Below are positions 1 through 11,689 of a stretch of DNA of 64,000 nucleotides, piece after piece (position 1 is the first letter of the stretch; every line of letters begins with the position of its first letter). Made by a program: the position numbers and the translations under genes. This DNA is from Colocasia esculenta (lineage: Eukaryota; Streptophyta; Magnoliopsida; Alismatales; Araceae): positions 69,946,206 through 70,010,205 of the forward strand of contig CM024758.1 in assembly GCA_014218235.1 (NCBI GenBank), read 5' to 3'. The notes under the pieces are model-generated. The model searched no databases. It was not told where the DNA came from and worked only from the letters and a program-made list of their open reading frames with translations.

Positions 1-706
1 TGAATGGCTCGGTCTAATAAAACCTTTTTCTAGCAATTCTTGCAATTATTTCTTCAATTCCTTAAGCTCTGCTGGTGCCATCCTATACGGTGCCTTGGAT
101 ATTGGCATAATTTCTAGCTGCAATTCTATGGTAAAATCCACCTCTCTGCGTGAAGCCAAACCTGGCAAATCATCCAGAAATATATTTGCAAATTCCCTAA
201 CCACTGGAATTGCTTCTATTGACTTGTCAGTCTCTACCAGACTCACCGAAGCTAAATAAGCTATACAACCCGCATTCAACAATTTTCTCGCTTTAATTAT
301 TGAAATTATAAACTTAGAAGTATAAAAGGACATACCTTGGAATTCAAACACTGCTCCACTAGGATGACAAAACCTGACTCTCTTCTTTCTGCAATCTACC
401 ATTGCTCCATAGGCCTCAAGCCAATCCATACACAGAATAATATCATAATCTCTCAACTGCAATGCATATAATCTAGCGGGCAAATGATTTCCTTGAATCA
501 CAATGGGGGCCTCATCTATATAACAAGAGGTGAGCATAAACTCACCCGACGGAACCTCTACAACCAATTCACACAATTTTCTTCTAATGGATACACCATG
601 GAATCCAGAAATTCTTCGGAAATAAAAGAATGAGAAGCACCCAGATCAAATAGAACTCTTGCTGAAAATTCATAAATAGGTAGTATACCTTCTATCAAAT
701 TTGATG
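1..706 (-). pseudogene. Ty3/gypsy protease and start of reverse transcriptase (broken, runs off the window)
   Basis: This is part of the pol polyprotein of a gypsy element, read on the minus strand. The retroviral-type aspartic protease would cut the polyprotein, and the reverse transcriptase would copy the element's RNA. The protease active-site segment is encoded at about 636-647. It reads Asp-Leu-Gly-Ala, not Asp-Ser/Thr-Gly-Ala, followed by SHSFIS. A frameshift separates it from the protease body (46-576), where ELVVEVPSGEF and the typical DYDIILCMDWLEAYGAMVDC block are readable. The start of RT follows (KAPYRMAPAELKELKK), then a stop codon, then QELLEKGFIRPS at the window edge. The substitution, frameshift and stop make this a dead copy. 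The family is clear. The exact chromovirus clade (perhaps Tekay/Del-like) is inference. Confidence 0.85.
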
Positions 707-719
707 CCTCTGCTGGGCT

Positions 720-1808
720 CGGGTGATAGCCATAACTCGGCTCCTACCTCGCTGATGCGGTGCTCCCCTACCTCATCCTGCTAGCTGCTGGGGCTACTGC
801 TGCTGCTGAACTCCTCTTCCATAACCATATTCTCTGGATAGGGGCAATTGCTGATCAAATGCCCGGCTGAATCACAATTATAACATCTATAACCTGGTGG
901 AAGTGTAGGCTACTTGACTGTACTCTGCTGAGACTCTCCACCTTTGGCCTATAGCCACGCCCCTGTTGAAACATCTGTTGGCGACCTCCGCCTCGACCTC
1001 TGAATATTTTCTTCAATTTGAACCCCACTTGCTGAAACCTGAGGAAGATGGTCCCGCTGGCGCCATTCCTTTACTAATTCCTGAAGACTGCTGTGATAAC
1101 CGAAAACTACCTGAACCTGTTTCTCCCGACTGAGAGCTCAAACAGACCTCTCCAGTGTGGCTGATCTCTGAGCTGCCTCTCTACAGTTCTACACATAAGC
1201 GGTATCACTGCATTCTATAACTCAGTCCTCAAACCTCGGATAAAATACTCGACCATCATGGCATTATCCAATACAACATATGGCACATATCTGCTGAGTG
1301 CCATAAACCTCATCTGGTACTCTAAAACAGAAGAAGTCCCTTGCTGAAGAGTCTGGAATTGCTCCCATTTTGCTTGCTGCACTTGTATTGGGAAGAATGT
1401 TTCATTAAACGCTTCTAAAAATTCTGACCATGTCATAGTCTCCTCTGTCCTGCTTGCAAAAGTGGTCTGCATCTTTAACCTCCACCATTCTTGTGCAAAA
1501 CCCCGCAACTGATAGGTAGCCAAACTACTCTGTCCGCTGGAGGACACCTCATAGTCACAAAAACCCTCTCAAATTCATGTATCCAGTGCTCAGCTGTGTC
1601 TGGATTAGGTTCCCTTGTGTCAGTAGGCGGCTGCAATTTCAAAAATATTTCAACCTGCAACATCGGCTTTTCCACTGCACTCACTGATGGTGGTGGTGGT
1701 ATAGGTACCACAAGAGGTACCTCCACTCCTGGTGGTGGTGGAACCGGTGCTACTGGCACGGCCCCTCCTGCATCTAGTGGTACTGCTACTGCCGGTTGTA
1801 CCGGTGCC
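720..1808 (-). pseudogene. Ty3/gypsy gag with CCHC zinc knuckle (frameshifted)
   Basis: This is the capsid/nucleocapsid gene of the same minus-strand gypsy element. The N-terminal part (1475-1808) is proline-rich and leads into DTAEHWIHEFERVF. Between about 1475 and 1547 the frame shifts into the retrotransposon gag core at 1215-1547, which holds the WWRLKMQ and FNETFFP blocks. A nucleocapsid knuckle of the form C-x2-C-x4-H-x4-C (CYNCDSAGHLISNC) is encoded at 844-885. The order gag, knuckle, protease, RT is normal for gypsy elements. Two in-frame stops directly precede the open frame at its 5' end, so no usable start is left. The family is certain. The product cannot be made from this copy. 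Confidence 0.85.
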
Positions 1809-2062
1809 TACTAGTCCATCCTCATTCGGATATCAGTGAGGCTTTTCCATATTCTCTCTATCATTCACTGGGTAGACTCCTCCTGCTCATCTCACCACCT
1901 CCCCGATCTCTCCGATCAGCCATCTCACACCCTGTACAAATAACATTCCAACCACATACATGCCAACAATTTGTTACAAAACTAGGGTCAACTACCATCA
2001 GTGGACTAGTGTAGAAATAAGGTTATGTAATTGCCCAGTTCCCTTATATTTACAAGGACCTT

Positions 2063-2074
2063 GCTCTGATACCA
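2063..2074 (-). promoter_or_regulatory. Primer-binding site, initiator-Met tRNA type
   Basis: On the minus strand this reads TGGTATCAGAGC, the usual plant primer site matching the 3' end of initiator methionine tRNA. It lies four bases inside the LTR end at 2079. This fixes the element as minus-strand with its 5' LTR to the right. Confidence 0.9.
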
Positions 2075-2078
2075 ACTA

Positions 2079-3408
2079 TGACGGACCACGTTGTTCAAAC
2101 CCGTTAACCTAATAACGAGCTCGATCCGACTCCACCTCCCGCGAACAAGCCATAGCCTCACAAGGGATATCACACACATGTCCGTGGAAACACAAAGAAA
2201 CACACTGATATTTATTTAAGATTCACAATCCCACATATATTTACAATGGATTTACATAGACAAATTTCAACAAAAGTCAAACTAAAGTACACAAGCCTGG
2301 GGCATACCGCGAGGTACTATAGAAGAGTAGTCTACACTTTACACTGCTGGAGGTGTCGGCACAACACCGCTGTGATGCGGCTCCGAACTAGAAGACGACA
2401 GAGAAACCACTTGCTCTACTTCACCTGTAAGGAGTAGGGGTGAGCCTCGTAAGTCACTAGCTCAGTAGGGAAACTCCCCCAAACCCGAGCAAACCAAACT
2501 CAAGTACGAAAGCAGGAAGCTATGCTAGCAATTTATAGATTAAATTGAGCAGGATATTTAAAACTATACATATCACTTACCATTTGTCGTTAACATAAAC
2601 CAACTTAAATCAATAAACGGAAAACCACAACTAGGTGTACGAGCTAAAGTAGAGGCCGCCACACTCGAGTCACGTAAACTGGTTCGCGACACCAGCAACT
2701 AACTCGGACAAACCACACAGGTCTACCTCTTAGCCTCACAGCCACAGACGAAAGGTCCAGCTATCGCTCCACTAAAACAAGCCAAACAGCTGTAGCGACC
2801 AACCAACACCACATCTGCGGACCACACCGCCACATGCCCATGTCTGGCACCTTTAGGGACTCTGGCCCGAGCTCCTAGAGTGAGACATTGGAAAACAGGA
2901 TTAGCTGGGGCCTAGTACGTCTACTGGTGTATGTACCCCCAACTACGAGCGCGCTACAAGTGACAAACAACAAACTCTCACCAGTCGATGTCCCACTGTC
3001 GTCTTCCCTCAGCCGGATGTACAACTCAAGCAATGGAGTGAGGGTGTTCAAGACATGTCAGAGATCTTAACGTCCATATCCATGGACGTTGGCTTAAGTA
3101 TTGGCGTCCATCGATGTGGACGCTGGATCAGCATGGGCGTCCATCCATGTGGACGCCAATAGGGTCCTTCGGCCAGAACTCAAAATATGCAGAAACCATA
3201 CTTAACTCATACCTATATACACGTCATACATATGTATTATCATGCACACACTATCACCATGCAATTCATACATTATTTACAACTAATTATACACATGCAC
3301 ACATAAGTATAACTAGTTAATACATACGTAGATATGTACATCTATGCATACACAACCATGAATTATTACACGTAATAAAATAATACAACAAAATTCGAGG
3401 GCCTTACA
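2079..3408 (-). repeat. 5' LTR of the minus-strand gypsy element
   Basis: The boundaries are TG at 2079 and CA at 3408. On the minus strand the LTR starts TGTAAGGCCCTCGAA and ends next to the primer site, giving about 1330 bp. A cluster of CGTCCA/TGGACG palindromes lies at about 3066-3165. The same cluster recurs in the LTRs at 3737-6567 and 6755-9185 and in the plus-strand LTR at 50869-55277, so all four belong to one broad family. A TATA-like CTATAAATT lies near 2530. The partner 3' LTR is outside the window. Confidence 0.8.
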
Positions 3409-3736
3409 CGACGACCACCTCACTGCGGCAAACAGAGTGCGACCCTCAGTGCCATCGCGTTCAGAACGCGACGTCCAGGCCTGTCGCGTTCATAGACAGT
3501 GAACTAACAGGTGCTTTAGGCCCAACCTGCTGGCCCACATTGCCCCAGAAACCTGCATAAAACACCTGTAATGCACCACATTGGCCACACATTGGCCATC
3601 ATTATCACAAAACATAGGATCCACAAGGATCCGAAAAATGCACGACGTTACACGGTGTGCGGGGGGGGGGGGGGGGGTGAGGGAGGAGGGGAGGAGGAGA
3701 GGAGGAGGCGTCCCGAGGGGGGGGGGGGGGGCGTCA
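3409..3736. other. Non-coding stretch with GCGAC repeats and two long G runs
   Basis: No gene is seen. The first 90 bases contain several GCGAC/GTCGC motifs. Runs of about 17 G (3661-3677) and 15 G (3717-3731) flank a purine-rich block. It sits between two LTRs and is probably a remnant of one of them. Confidence 0.5.
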
Positions 3737-6567
3737 GGTAACGACACTCTCCTTATACCGGTACGATTATACCAATCCATGTCGATACAAAGGGCGTCGT
3801 CACAGGGACATTTATCCAACACTAAATAATAGATTGAGATGTACATAAATATCAAAAGAGAACAGCAGAAACAAATAAATATTCTCATTCTCATTCCATC
3901 ATCATCACATAATCCACAGTCTATATAGCAATAAGAGAAAAGTTAAGTCCACTTTATTACATGCCAATAGAAATACACTGTCCATATGAAATATACAATT
4001 TATGGTTTACATACTAATGAAAGAAAAGCAAATGTGTAGCAAGTCCACAAGTAGAGCTACTCCTCGCGCTCTGAGTTGCTCCTAGCTATGTCCTCCTCAA
4101 GAACGGGGACACCGTCTCACCTGTACGCCAAAGCAAGTATGAGTCTTCTAAAAGACCCAGCAAGCACTCCAAAGATACACCCTTACACATATCACATACA
4201 TATGCTATCTTTTAACAATGAGAAAGAATACATGGTACATGCTTATACAATTTGCAATTAACCATAAACAACCTACACATGCTTTCTACACATACATGTA
4301 ACATGATTTATAGTTCAAACTCTATCATATCATTACACAATTCTACCAATTTAGAACATGGAAATATGTACAAGGTAAATAACACACCTAGCATGATATC
4401 TAATCATTTTCACATGTTATTCTAACATTTGTTTACATGTTTAGCTTGTGTTTTAATACAAATAAATCACATTTACATGAATTCACATCTTTTCACATGC
4501 TAACATATTTACATTACACTTTCGCTGTTCAGTTTTCACATTTGCACATTTCACATTCACATGTTCACATTGTCACATTTTCACATTTCACAATTAATTT
4601 GCCGTGACACATAGTCTGAACCACCATAAGAAGGACACACATCACATACACATACCCGTCACCTAGGCAACACAGTGACGAATCTTGGTTAACTGCGTAG
4701 AACTGGGAGAAGCCCTCTCCACCCTAACCAGTGGTACTTGTCCACCTCCAGAATTTTATCTAATGCCCATAGGATATCACACACATTGAGCCTTCCCATA
4801 GGGACTTTAATACAGTATGGCTCCACAGCCCTCTATGGTAGCAGTGTCAATATCGGCACAATTTTACACATTATCACTTTTATCACATGCTTCATTCACT
4901 TACATACACACTTTAACTCATTACATGCACTTAACATATATTCATAGATCAGTTATAGAACATAACCATACTGTTTCACAATGATAATTAATCACAACAA
5001 AGCCCTAATCATGCTGCTAAACACTGAACTGCATATGATTAAAGTTAAACATGCTCATCATGGTCAATTACCCTTGTTAAACTAACAACAGTACCTATTG
5101 TTGTCAAAACAGCATGAAATGTTTATCATAGGTACCACACGGATTATATATCACATGCTTAAATTTTCATATTTTTTGGAACAAAAAAAAATTTAATAAT
5201 AATTAAAACAGATGTCATGTAGATTTATCAAGAATTGCATTAAAACATGGTTCACAACAACACAGTCGGTTTTAATAGTTCTAAACCCTGAGAACAGTCA
5301 TCATAGGGACACAAAAAGTTTCTGAAACCCTAACTTGTAACGAATCAATTTGTTTAGAATTAACACAGGTAGATCATGCTTATTTTCTGATTACAGAAAA
5401 TTATCTTAATTTCTATCATGCTCGAAAAATTGACAATCCTCATGATATGACCTACTGACAGCACTTGACCAACCATAAATTTACAGCATGAACAGACAAC
5501 CAGAAGATCAAAAATTATCACACAGAGATCAAAACATCTGTTCTGAAAAATTTGAAGAACTTGGCGGCAAAGGGGTTGCCGCCAACCGGGGTAACGACAC
5601 ATGATGTTGCCGCCAACTCAAGATCTTGATGGCAGCAAGCTTGCCGTGAAGTTCCTGTCTGCGGAAAGTGCAAACGGACCGCACATAACTTGACAAATTA
5701 GGGGTTCCAGGACACGAGGAAAAATCCATAAAAATCTTAGGATCTAAAGGACACGTGCAGGGATGAAATCCCTCAATTACTTGCCTCTGAAAAATTGTAT
5801 AATGGTTTAATTAAGCCGAAGAAGCCCTCCTCGGCCAAGACAAGAAGGTGCTCAAATTCCTCCCATATCCGGTCTTTCTGTCGATGTAGATCGATCACCG
5901 GGGTCGGGGAAGCTTTACCAATGCTTGGAGCACCTCCCAGTCGATGTAGATCACCGGAAGCAACTCCCAAATCGCCAGATCAAGCCTTGCAAGTTCGGTT
6001 TTCTCACCAAAAAGCCCTAGTTTTCTCAAGAGTCCAAAAGGACCTAATCTGAGCGAAAGCTAGGTATTTTATAGGGCCAATGGGTTAGGGTAATGCGTAG
6101 GTTGGAATCCTACCGTTGGAGGGTAGTTTCCAAATCCAGAACTGGGGAAAACACATCTGTTTCCAGATCTGAAATCGCAGCAAAACGGAGAAGTAGATGG
6201 CCACTTTGCTGCCGTTTACAGGAAATAAACGTCCATCGATCTGGACGCCGACTAGGAGTCAACAACACACTGGTTGCCATCAACCTACCCTCAATGTCAA
6301 GGGATATTGACGTTAACTGACATTTCAGCGAGAACACAGAAAATTAAATAAACATGCATTCACATATTAGTACATACATTATACACAATATTATTAAATA
6401 TAATATGTACAAAATTAATAAAACAACATATACAGAATTAAATATGTAATAACATAAGTAAACGAATAATATGCTACTTACAACAAATATCATATGCACA
6501 TATATACATATATAAACATAACATGAACAAAGTTCAAGTAAAATGAACAAAGTTCGAGGGCCTTACA
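3737..6567 (-). repeat. Long gypsy LTR, copy A (solo or orphan)
   Basis: On the minus strand this starts TGTAAGGCCCTCGAACTTTG at 6567, almost the same start as the LTR ending at 3408. Its far end is placed at the conserved imperfect hairpin (3737-3816), which also closes the plus-strand copy at 55277. A TATA box on the minus strand (CTATAAAATA) lies at about 6067-6076. The CGTCCA/TGGACG palindromes lie upstream of it at 6225-6320. Blocks at 3895-4100 and 4610-4860 match copy B (6780-7700) and, inverted, 53750-53945. No primer site or coding sequence is attached. The left boundary is less sure than the right. Confidence 0.65.
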
Positions 6568-6754
6568 GTTAGAGTGTTGGGAGGGGGGGGGGGAAGGAGG
6601 AGAGGAGGAGATACGAGCAAGGTGATGGCGCACTCCACTCCACTCCATGGGCGAGCGACTGCAGTAGGGTTGGGAGAGGGGTTTTGGTGGGGGTTTTAAG
6701 AAGACCATCGGTGTTGGCAATGCCAACTTTGGAGTCACCTAGGCAACACAATCT
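6568..6754. other. Short spacer between two gypsy LTRs
   Basis: No gene is seen. It contains an 11-G run (6583-6593) followed by GGAGGAGAGGAGGAG. The same kind of purine-rich block occurs at 3680-3715, beside LTR copy A. Confidence 0.4.
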
Positions 6755-9185
6755 TCATCACCACACACATCCCATTCTATCATCACCACACACATCCCAC
6801 ATTCTGTATAGTAGAAAAATAAAAAATATACAAGTCCACAAATAAACAAGTCCATAAGTCCATATCACAAAACATTGTTTTACGTACTAAGTAAAAGAAA
6901 AGTACAAGCTATAAGAATAACTCTCTAAGTCTCGGCTACTCCTCTTGCTCGAAGTCACTCCTCGCTATCTCCTCCTCTATCTCTGGAATACCTATCTCAC
7001 CTATATAGTTAAGCAAGGATGAGTCTTTACAAAAGACTCGGCAAGCAACATATTGGTCACATCCAAACACTTACCACATACATTCTACACAAGTATAACA
7101 CATTAAGGAAACAACCACATGATTCATGTAACCATTAGCAAGTACTAAATGAACAAGCTTAAACATACTAACTACACATGGATTTTATAAAGCTCATAAT
7201 GGTTAACATTACTTACGATTATGACATAATTCCAAATATTCTCATTATGAAACTAAACACCTGTCTATTGGAGATACTAGCATGATACCTATCACATTCA
7301 ATATGCTCATATACCACAAATTCTCACCTTTTGCTTGTTGTTTTAACATAAACATAACTTATTCACATGGTTTCACATTCTTTCACATTGGTGCACATTA
7401 ACACATCACTTTTACATGATCACATTGCACATTCACACTTAATTTCACATCTTTACATATCTTTTTGCCGTGACACATAGTTCGAACCACTATAAAGGAC
7501 ACATATCACATACCCGTCACCTAGGCAACACAGGGACGAATCTTGGTAACTGTGTAGAACCGGGAGAAGCACTCTCCACCCTAACTAGTGGTACTTGTCC
7601 ACCTCCAAGATTTCATCTTGATACCCACAGGATATCACATACACATTGAGCTTTCCCATAAGGACTTTTTTACAGTACGGCGCCACAGCCTTCTATGGTA
7701 GCAGTGCCATAAGCGGCACATTGATCACTTAATCACATTAATCACATGTTTAACACACAATTTTCATGCATCTCATGGTTTATTCACATACTTATGACTC
7801 AAACATATAGTTTAGATTACATGGATAATCATTACTATTCAACAGTGTTAATACATACTTAACCAAGCCTAATCATGATACTATCATCAGTAAAACACTA
7901 TTTCTAACTAATCATACTTAACATGGTCATTAGATAAGATCATATCATGTACCTAATTTTCAAAAATTTTGAAACAATATATCTATTTTTAATATTTAAA
8001 ATAGATTTCAGTCTATTAACAATATATTTTACTAAATATGGTTAACGGGAAACTAACGATTTGATTTGCTTAAAAAATGTTCATAGGAACCCTAAGTCCA
8101 AGGAAAAATATTTAGACGATGATGCACAACATACTTAATTTTTTTTCCGGATTAAACCTAATATGGCATGCTATTTACTCATATCAGAAATTCTAAAAAT
8201 TATAGATATGATCAGAAAAATATAAAAAATTCATGATTCAGTCTACCATTCGTACATGATAAGACAAAAATCCTAAAACCCATTTGTACATTCAAAACCT
8301 CCGAAAAATCACAACACATACGCTAAAACACTTTTCTGGAAAAAATGAAGAACCTAACAGCAAGGGCATTGCCGTCAAGGGTAGTTAACGGCATGATCAA
8401 TCGTCGTTAACTTAGGAACTTGACAGCAAGGGTGTTTCTGTCAATTCCCTGTCTGCAGAAAGGGCAGACCGAAACCTAAAGAAAGGAGAATTTGGGTCCA
8501 GGACACGAGACAAAAATCTTAAAATTGTAAAACCCTAGGTGATAGGCATAGGGATGAACCCCTAAATTACTTGCCTCTTAAAAACTTTCTGAAGATCAAA
8601 TTTAGGTGATGAAGTCCTCCTTGGCCAAGCCAAAGAGACGATCTTCACTTGCTTGATTCGACCTCCACACCTTAGAAGATGATCTCCCCCACGTTAAGAG
8701 AGCCTCTCCACATTCTTTAGAGCCTTCCTCTTTCCCAAGGACACCGGTGTGCTGCTTCTGGTTCGTCGGATTTCTGACCTCTAAAGCCTCACCTTCTCCC
8801 TCCGAACCCCAATAAACCCTAGCTGAGTAAAAGTCCTCCCTTTATAGAGACGATCTAGTTTTATAGGGGTTTGGGTTGTGGTCATGGTAGGAAAGAGAAT
8901 CCCAACCCAATTCGGAGTTTCCATGTTTATCCACGAAGAAATCGGGATGGATATAGGGAAAGAAACCCACACAGACAGAGATGTTGACTTCAATGTGGTT
9001 GTCGTCTATATGAAATAGACGTCAATCGACTTTACCGTTAACCTCCTCAAACCAAACAGTAAACGATATATACTATGCCATCAACAAATAGTTAACGTCT
9101 CAAGATGTTGACGTTAAGATGAATTTCGGCCAGTAATTAGAATGTACAGCAAGTTATAAATGCATAGAAAATCTAGGGTCTTACA
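6755..9185 (-). repeat. Long gypsy LTR, copy B (5' truncated or divergent)
   Basis: On the minus strand it starts TGTAAGACCCTAGATTTTC at 9185. It aligns by eye with copy A over most of its length, for example the ACTCCTC...CTATCTCCTCCTC block at 6945-6975 against 4055-4098. The last 150 bases of copy A have no match here. A TATA box (CTATAAAGGG) lies near 8836-8850, with the palindrome-bearing region (8990-9130) upstream. No internal region is attached. Confidence 0.6.
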
Positions 9186-9298
9186 GATTGCCTTTAGACA
9201 TTGATTGTCGATAGACATCGATTGCCTTTAAACATTGGTTGTCTTTAGACATTGATTGCTGTTAGACATCGATTGCCTTTAGTTATTGACCACTTTTG
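9186..9298. repeat. Short tandem repeat, about 17-20 bp units
   Basis: Units of the form ATTGCCTTTAGACATTGATT repeat about five or six times, several with TCGAT or GTCGATAGAC at the junction. It lies exactly between an LTR end (9185) and an LTR start (9299). It resembles the arrays inside copia LTRs here and may be a fragment of one. Confidence 0.6.
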
Positions 9299-11453
9299 TG
9301 TTGGATCGAAATGGCACTAAGAATGTCCTAGAGGGGGGTGAATAGGACTTCTTCCTTTTTAAATTTTGCTTCTGAAATTGCACAACACTAAAAAATTTAT
9401 TAGAGCTTAGTGTGGTGTGTGTGATTCAAGTGTAGACAAGGCGGAAACAATCACACAGTGGATGCACAAAGATTATCCTGGTTCGGCCCTTCCCACATGG
9501 AAGTCCTACATCTAGTACTCAAGCCAACCACTTGAGATTTCAACTAACTGCCAATAAATTGGCCTTCTCTCACCTTGAGAGGAAATTACAAACCCACTTG
9601 CTCCCAAGCAAGTCTTCCCTAATCAGGGGAACAACAACTGCCTTTCACAAGGCCTTCCCTACACAGGAGGGGCAATGTAGAAACAAACTTCTGCAGAAAT
9701 TACATAAGAGAAATGAAAAGACTTGTGTGTTTGTCTGAACACAAACACAGACTTCAGAAGGATTCTAAGATCAGAGATGAAATGCAAATCCTAACTGAAA
9801 TCAGAGGGTGGACTGAAGCAAATTAAATTGCCACCCAACACTACTAGGAGAGCTTCAGAGAAATTCTTCTAAGGAAGAAAAGAGCTCTCAGACTTTAGCT
9901 TTCAGAAAGGCTTGTGAGAGTTGAAGGAATTCGAATGTAGCTTGAATGCTCTTCTTCTTGAGTTGCCTATTGCTGTATGAATTCAAGAGGTGCAGATATA
10001 GTTTTTTTCTTTTCAAACTTGAGCTCCTTTTATAAGCTTTCAGAAAGTAGCCATTTTAGAAGATAGCCATTGGAGTTTGTGGCCGTTTGCAATTTTGACC
10101 GTTTGGAGAGAGCTCTAGTTTCCTTTGGATCTTGGTGATCTTATTGTTCAGAAGTCCTTAAGTTCTTGCATCTTTCCAAAGTCTTCAGATGAGGAGTAGT
10201 CGTTCACAGCTAGAAGATAAGCTCTGTCATCATAGACTGTGAATGAGGCATGCTTAAAAAATGTGCTCCAATAAATGCCTGTTACAAGGACAAGACAGAA
10301 AGAGGAGAGAACTCCATACCTTTTGAGGTAGGTAAGTTAGGTAATAACAGAAAATAGGTATGGAAACCTCATATGCACAAGCTTTCACAAAGAAGATGTA
10401 GACAGACAGATAGGCTAAAAAGGTAAAGCATGGGTCTGTCAGTGGTAGGTGAGTCTTGTCAAATGCCATGCGTCTGAGAATTCATAAATGCATAGTGTCT
10501 AATGAATCCGGTAAAATTCAAAGCAAAGACATTGAATAACTCAAGGATTATTTCTTTAAAATATAACAGAAGTGTTATGCGCAAGATTCAAATGAATGTT
10601 TTAAGACTGATATGACTTGTTCTGACAGATAATAATAATAAAAAAAATAATATGATAATGACAATTTTAATAAGATTTTTGAAAGTTCATCAAAAAGATT
10701 CATGAAATGATTTGAGGATAAATTTGCATTAGATGTTAAGACTAAAATGAATCAGAAGAGAGTTTATTAAGTACAGAGATAATTACTGAAGTCGAATCCA
10801 AAGGAACATGTTATTCGACTGAAGAAATAGGAGTGAATCGACTTCAGTAAAGAAATAATAAGATAATTCGATTTCTAAGAAAACAAGGCAATTCGACTCT
10901 AAGCAATGTAATTAGCAATGTAATTCAACTTCTGAGAAGACAAGGCAATTCGACTCCAGTAGTCGAATTACTGAGATTTAATCTTTGAAGCATTCGACTG
11001 TGGTAGTCGAGGATGTAAGTCGAATCAAGAGTTGGATTTTGTAAGGTATTCGACTGTAACAGTCGGAGTTATCAGTCGAATCAGGTATAAAGATTATATG
11101 AAGCATTGACTGTATCAGTCGAAGATATAAGTCGAATCAAGTATAAAGTTGTGGACTTAGAAAATTTTCAAGTTTGTTTGACTTCGATTCTGAAGGAGTC
11201 GGATTTGATAGTCAATGCGAACAGTCGAATTTAGTAGGACATAGAGAGAGTCTGTGGACTTAGAAAATTTTCTGAGATGGAGGAAAAGACCTGAAATGTA
11301 TCTGAATGATTTTTGTGATATGTAATTATTATCTTTGTAGAAAGCTTATTTTAAAGAGTTGAAAGTTTATTTTAAAGAGTTTTGTCATAGCAAAAACAAT
11401 AGATATTTTAATTTAAGAAAATTCTTAAATTCATTAGGGGTAGTTGCTCAACA
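9299..11453 (-). repeat. 3' LTR of the SIRE-type element (LTR1)
   Basis: The boundaries are TGTTGG at 9299 and CAACA at 11453, mirrored as TGTTG...CAACA, giving about 2155 bp. A TATA box on the minus strand (TTATAAAAGG) is at about 10027-10036. The signature CTAGAGGGGGGTGAATAGG near 9330 and the GGTTCGGCCCTTCCCACATG block near 9480 recur in the solo LTR at 14734. Upstream of the TATA box lies the ATTCGACT array (10785-11235). Confidence 0.85.
10785..11235. repeat. ATTCGACT / AGTCGAAT palindromic array in the U3 of LTR1
   Basis: ATTCGACT, AGTCGAAT and their complements recur at least a dozen times. The clearest units (near 10990, 11048 and 11105) are about 57 bp apart and pair ATTCGACTGT with ACAGTCG, so each can fold back on itself. 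The array is about 750-1200 bp upstream of the TATA box. Further copies lie at 16978-17056, between pol and the env-like gene. Confidence 0.8.
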
Positions 11454-11530
11454 ATTCTCCCCATTTTGTTAATGACAAAAATCTTTAAATTGATAGTGAA
11501 AAGCATAAGTGCTGCTGTCTCTCCCCCTTT
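11454..11530 (-). promoter_or_regulatory. Polypurine tract next to LTR1, plus a second one
   Basis: On the minus strand AAAATGGGGAGAAT (11454-11467) directly precedes the LTR and is the expected plus-strand primer. A second purine tract, AAAGGGGGAGAG, lies at 11519-11530. The same pair occurs in both other copia elements here (26284/26336 and 46434/46545). Confidence 0.7.
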
Positions 11531-11689
11531 GTGGCATTAACATAAAGGAAATCATCACAAAGTTACACACTGTTGCATTCAGAAGTGACAATCATTAAAC
11601 ACAAGATGCATAAAGAGATCTGATATATAGCAGAAATTGATCAAAAATACAGTTCATTACACAGTTCTCAAAATATAAGAAAAGACTGA

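Noticed and set aside
2063..2074. tRNA-like match (GCTCTGATACCA)
   Set aside because: Only the 3'-end complement is present, as in an LTR primer site. No cloverleaf surrounds it. The same applies at 29959, 30038 and 56126.
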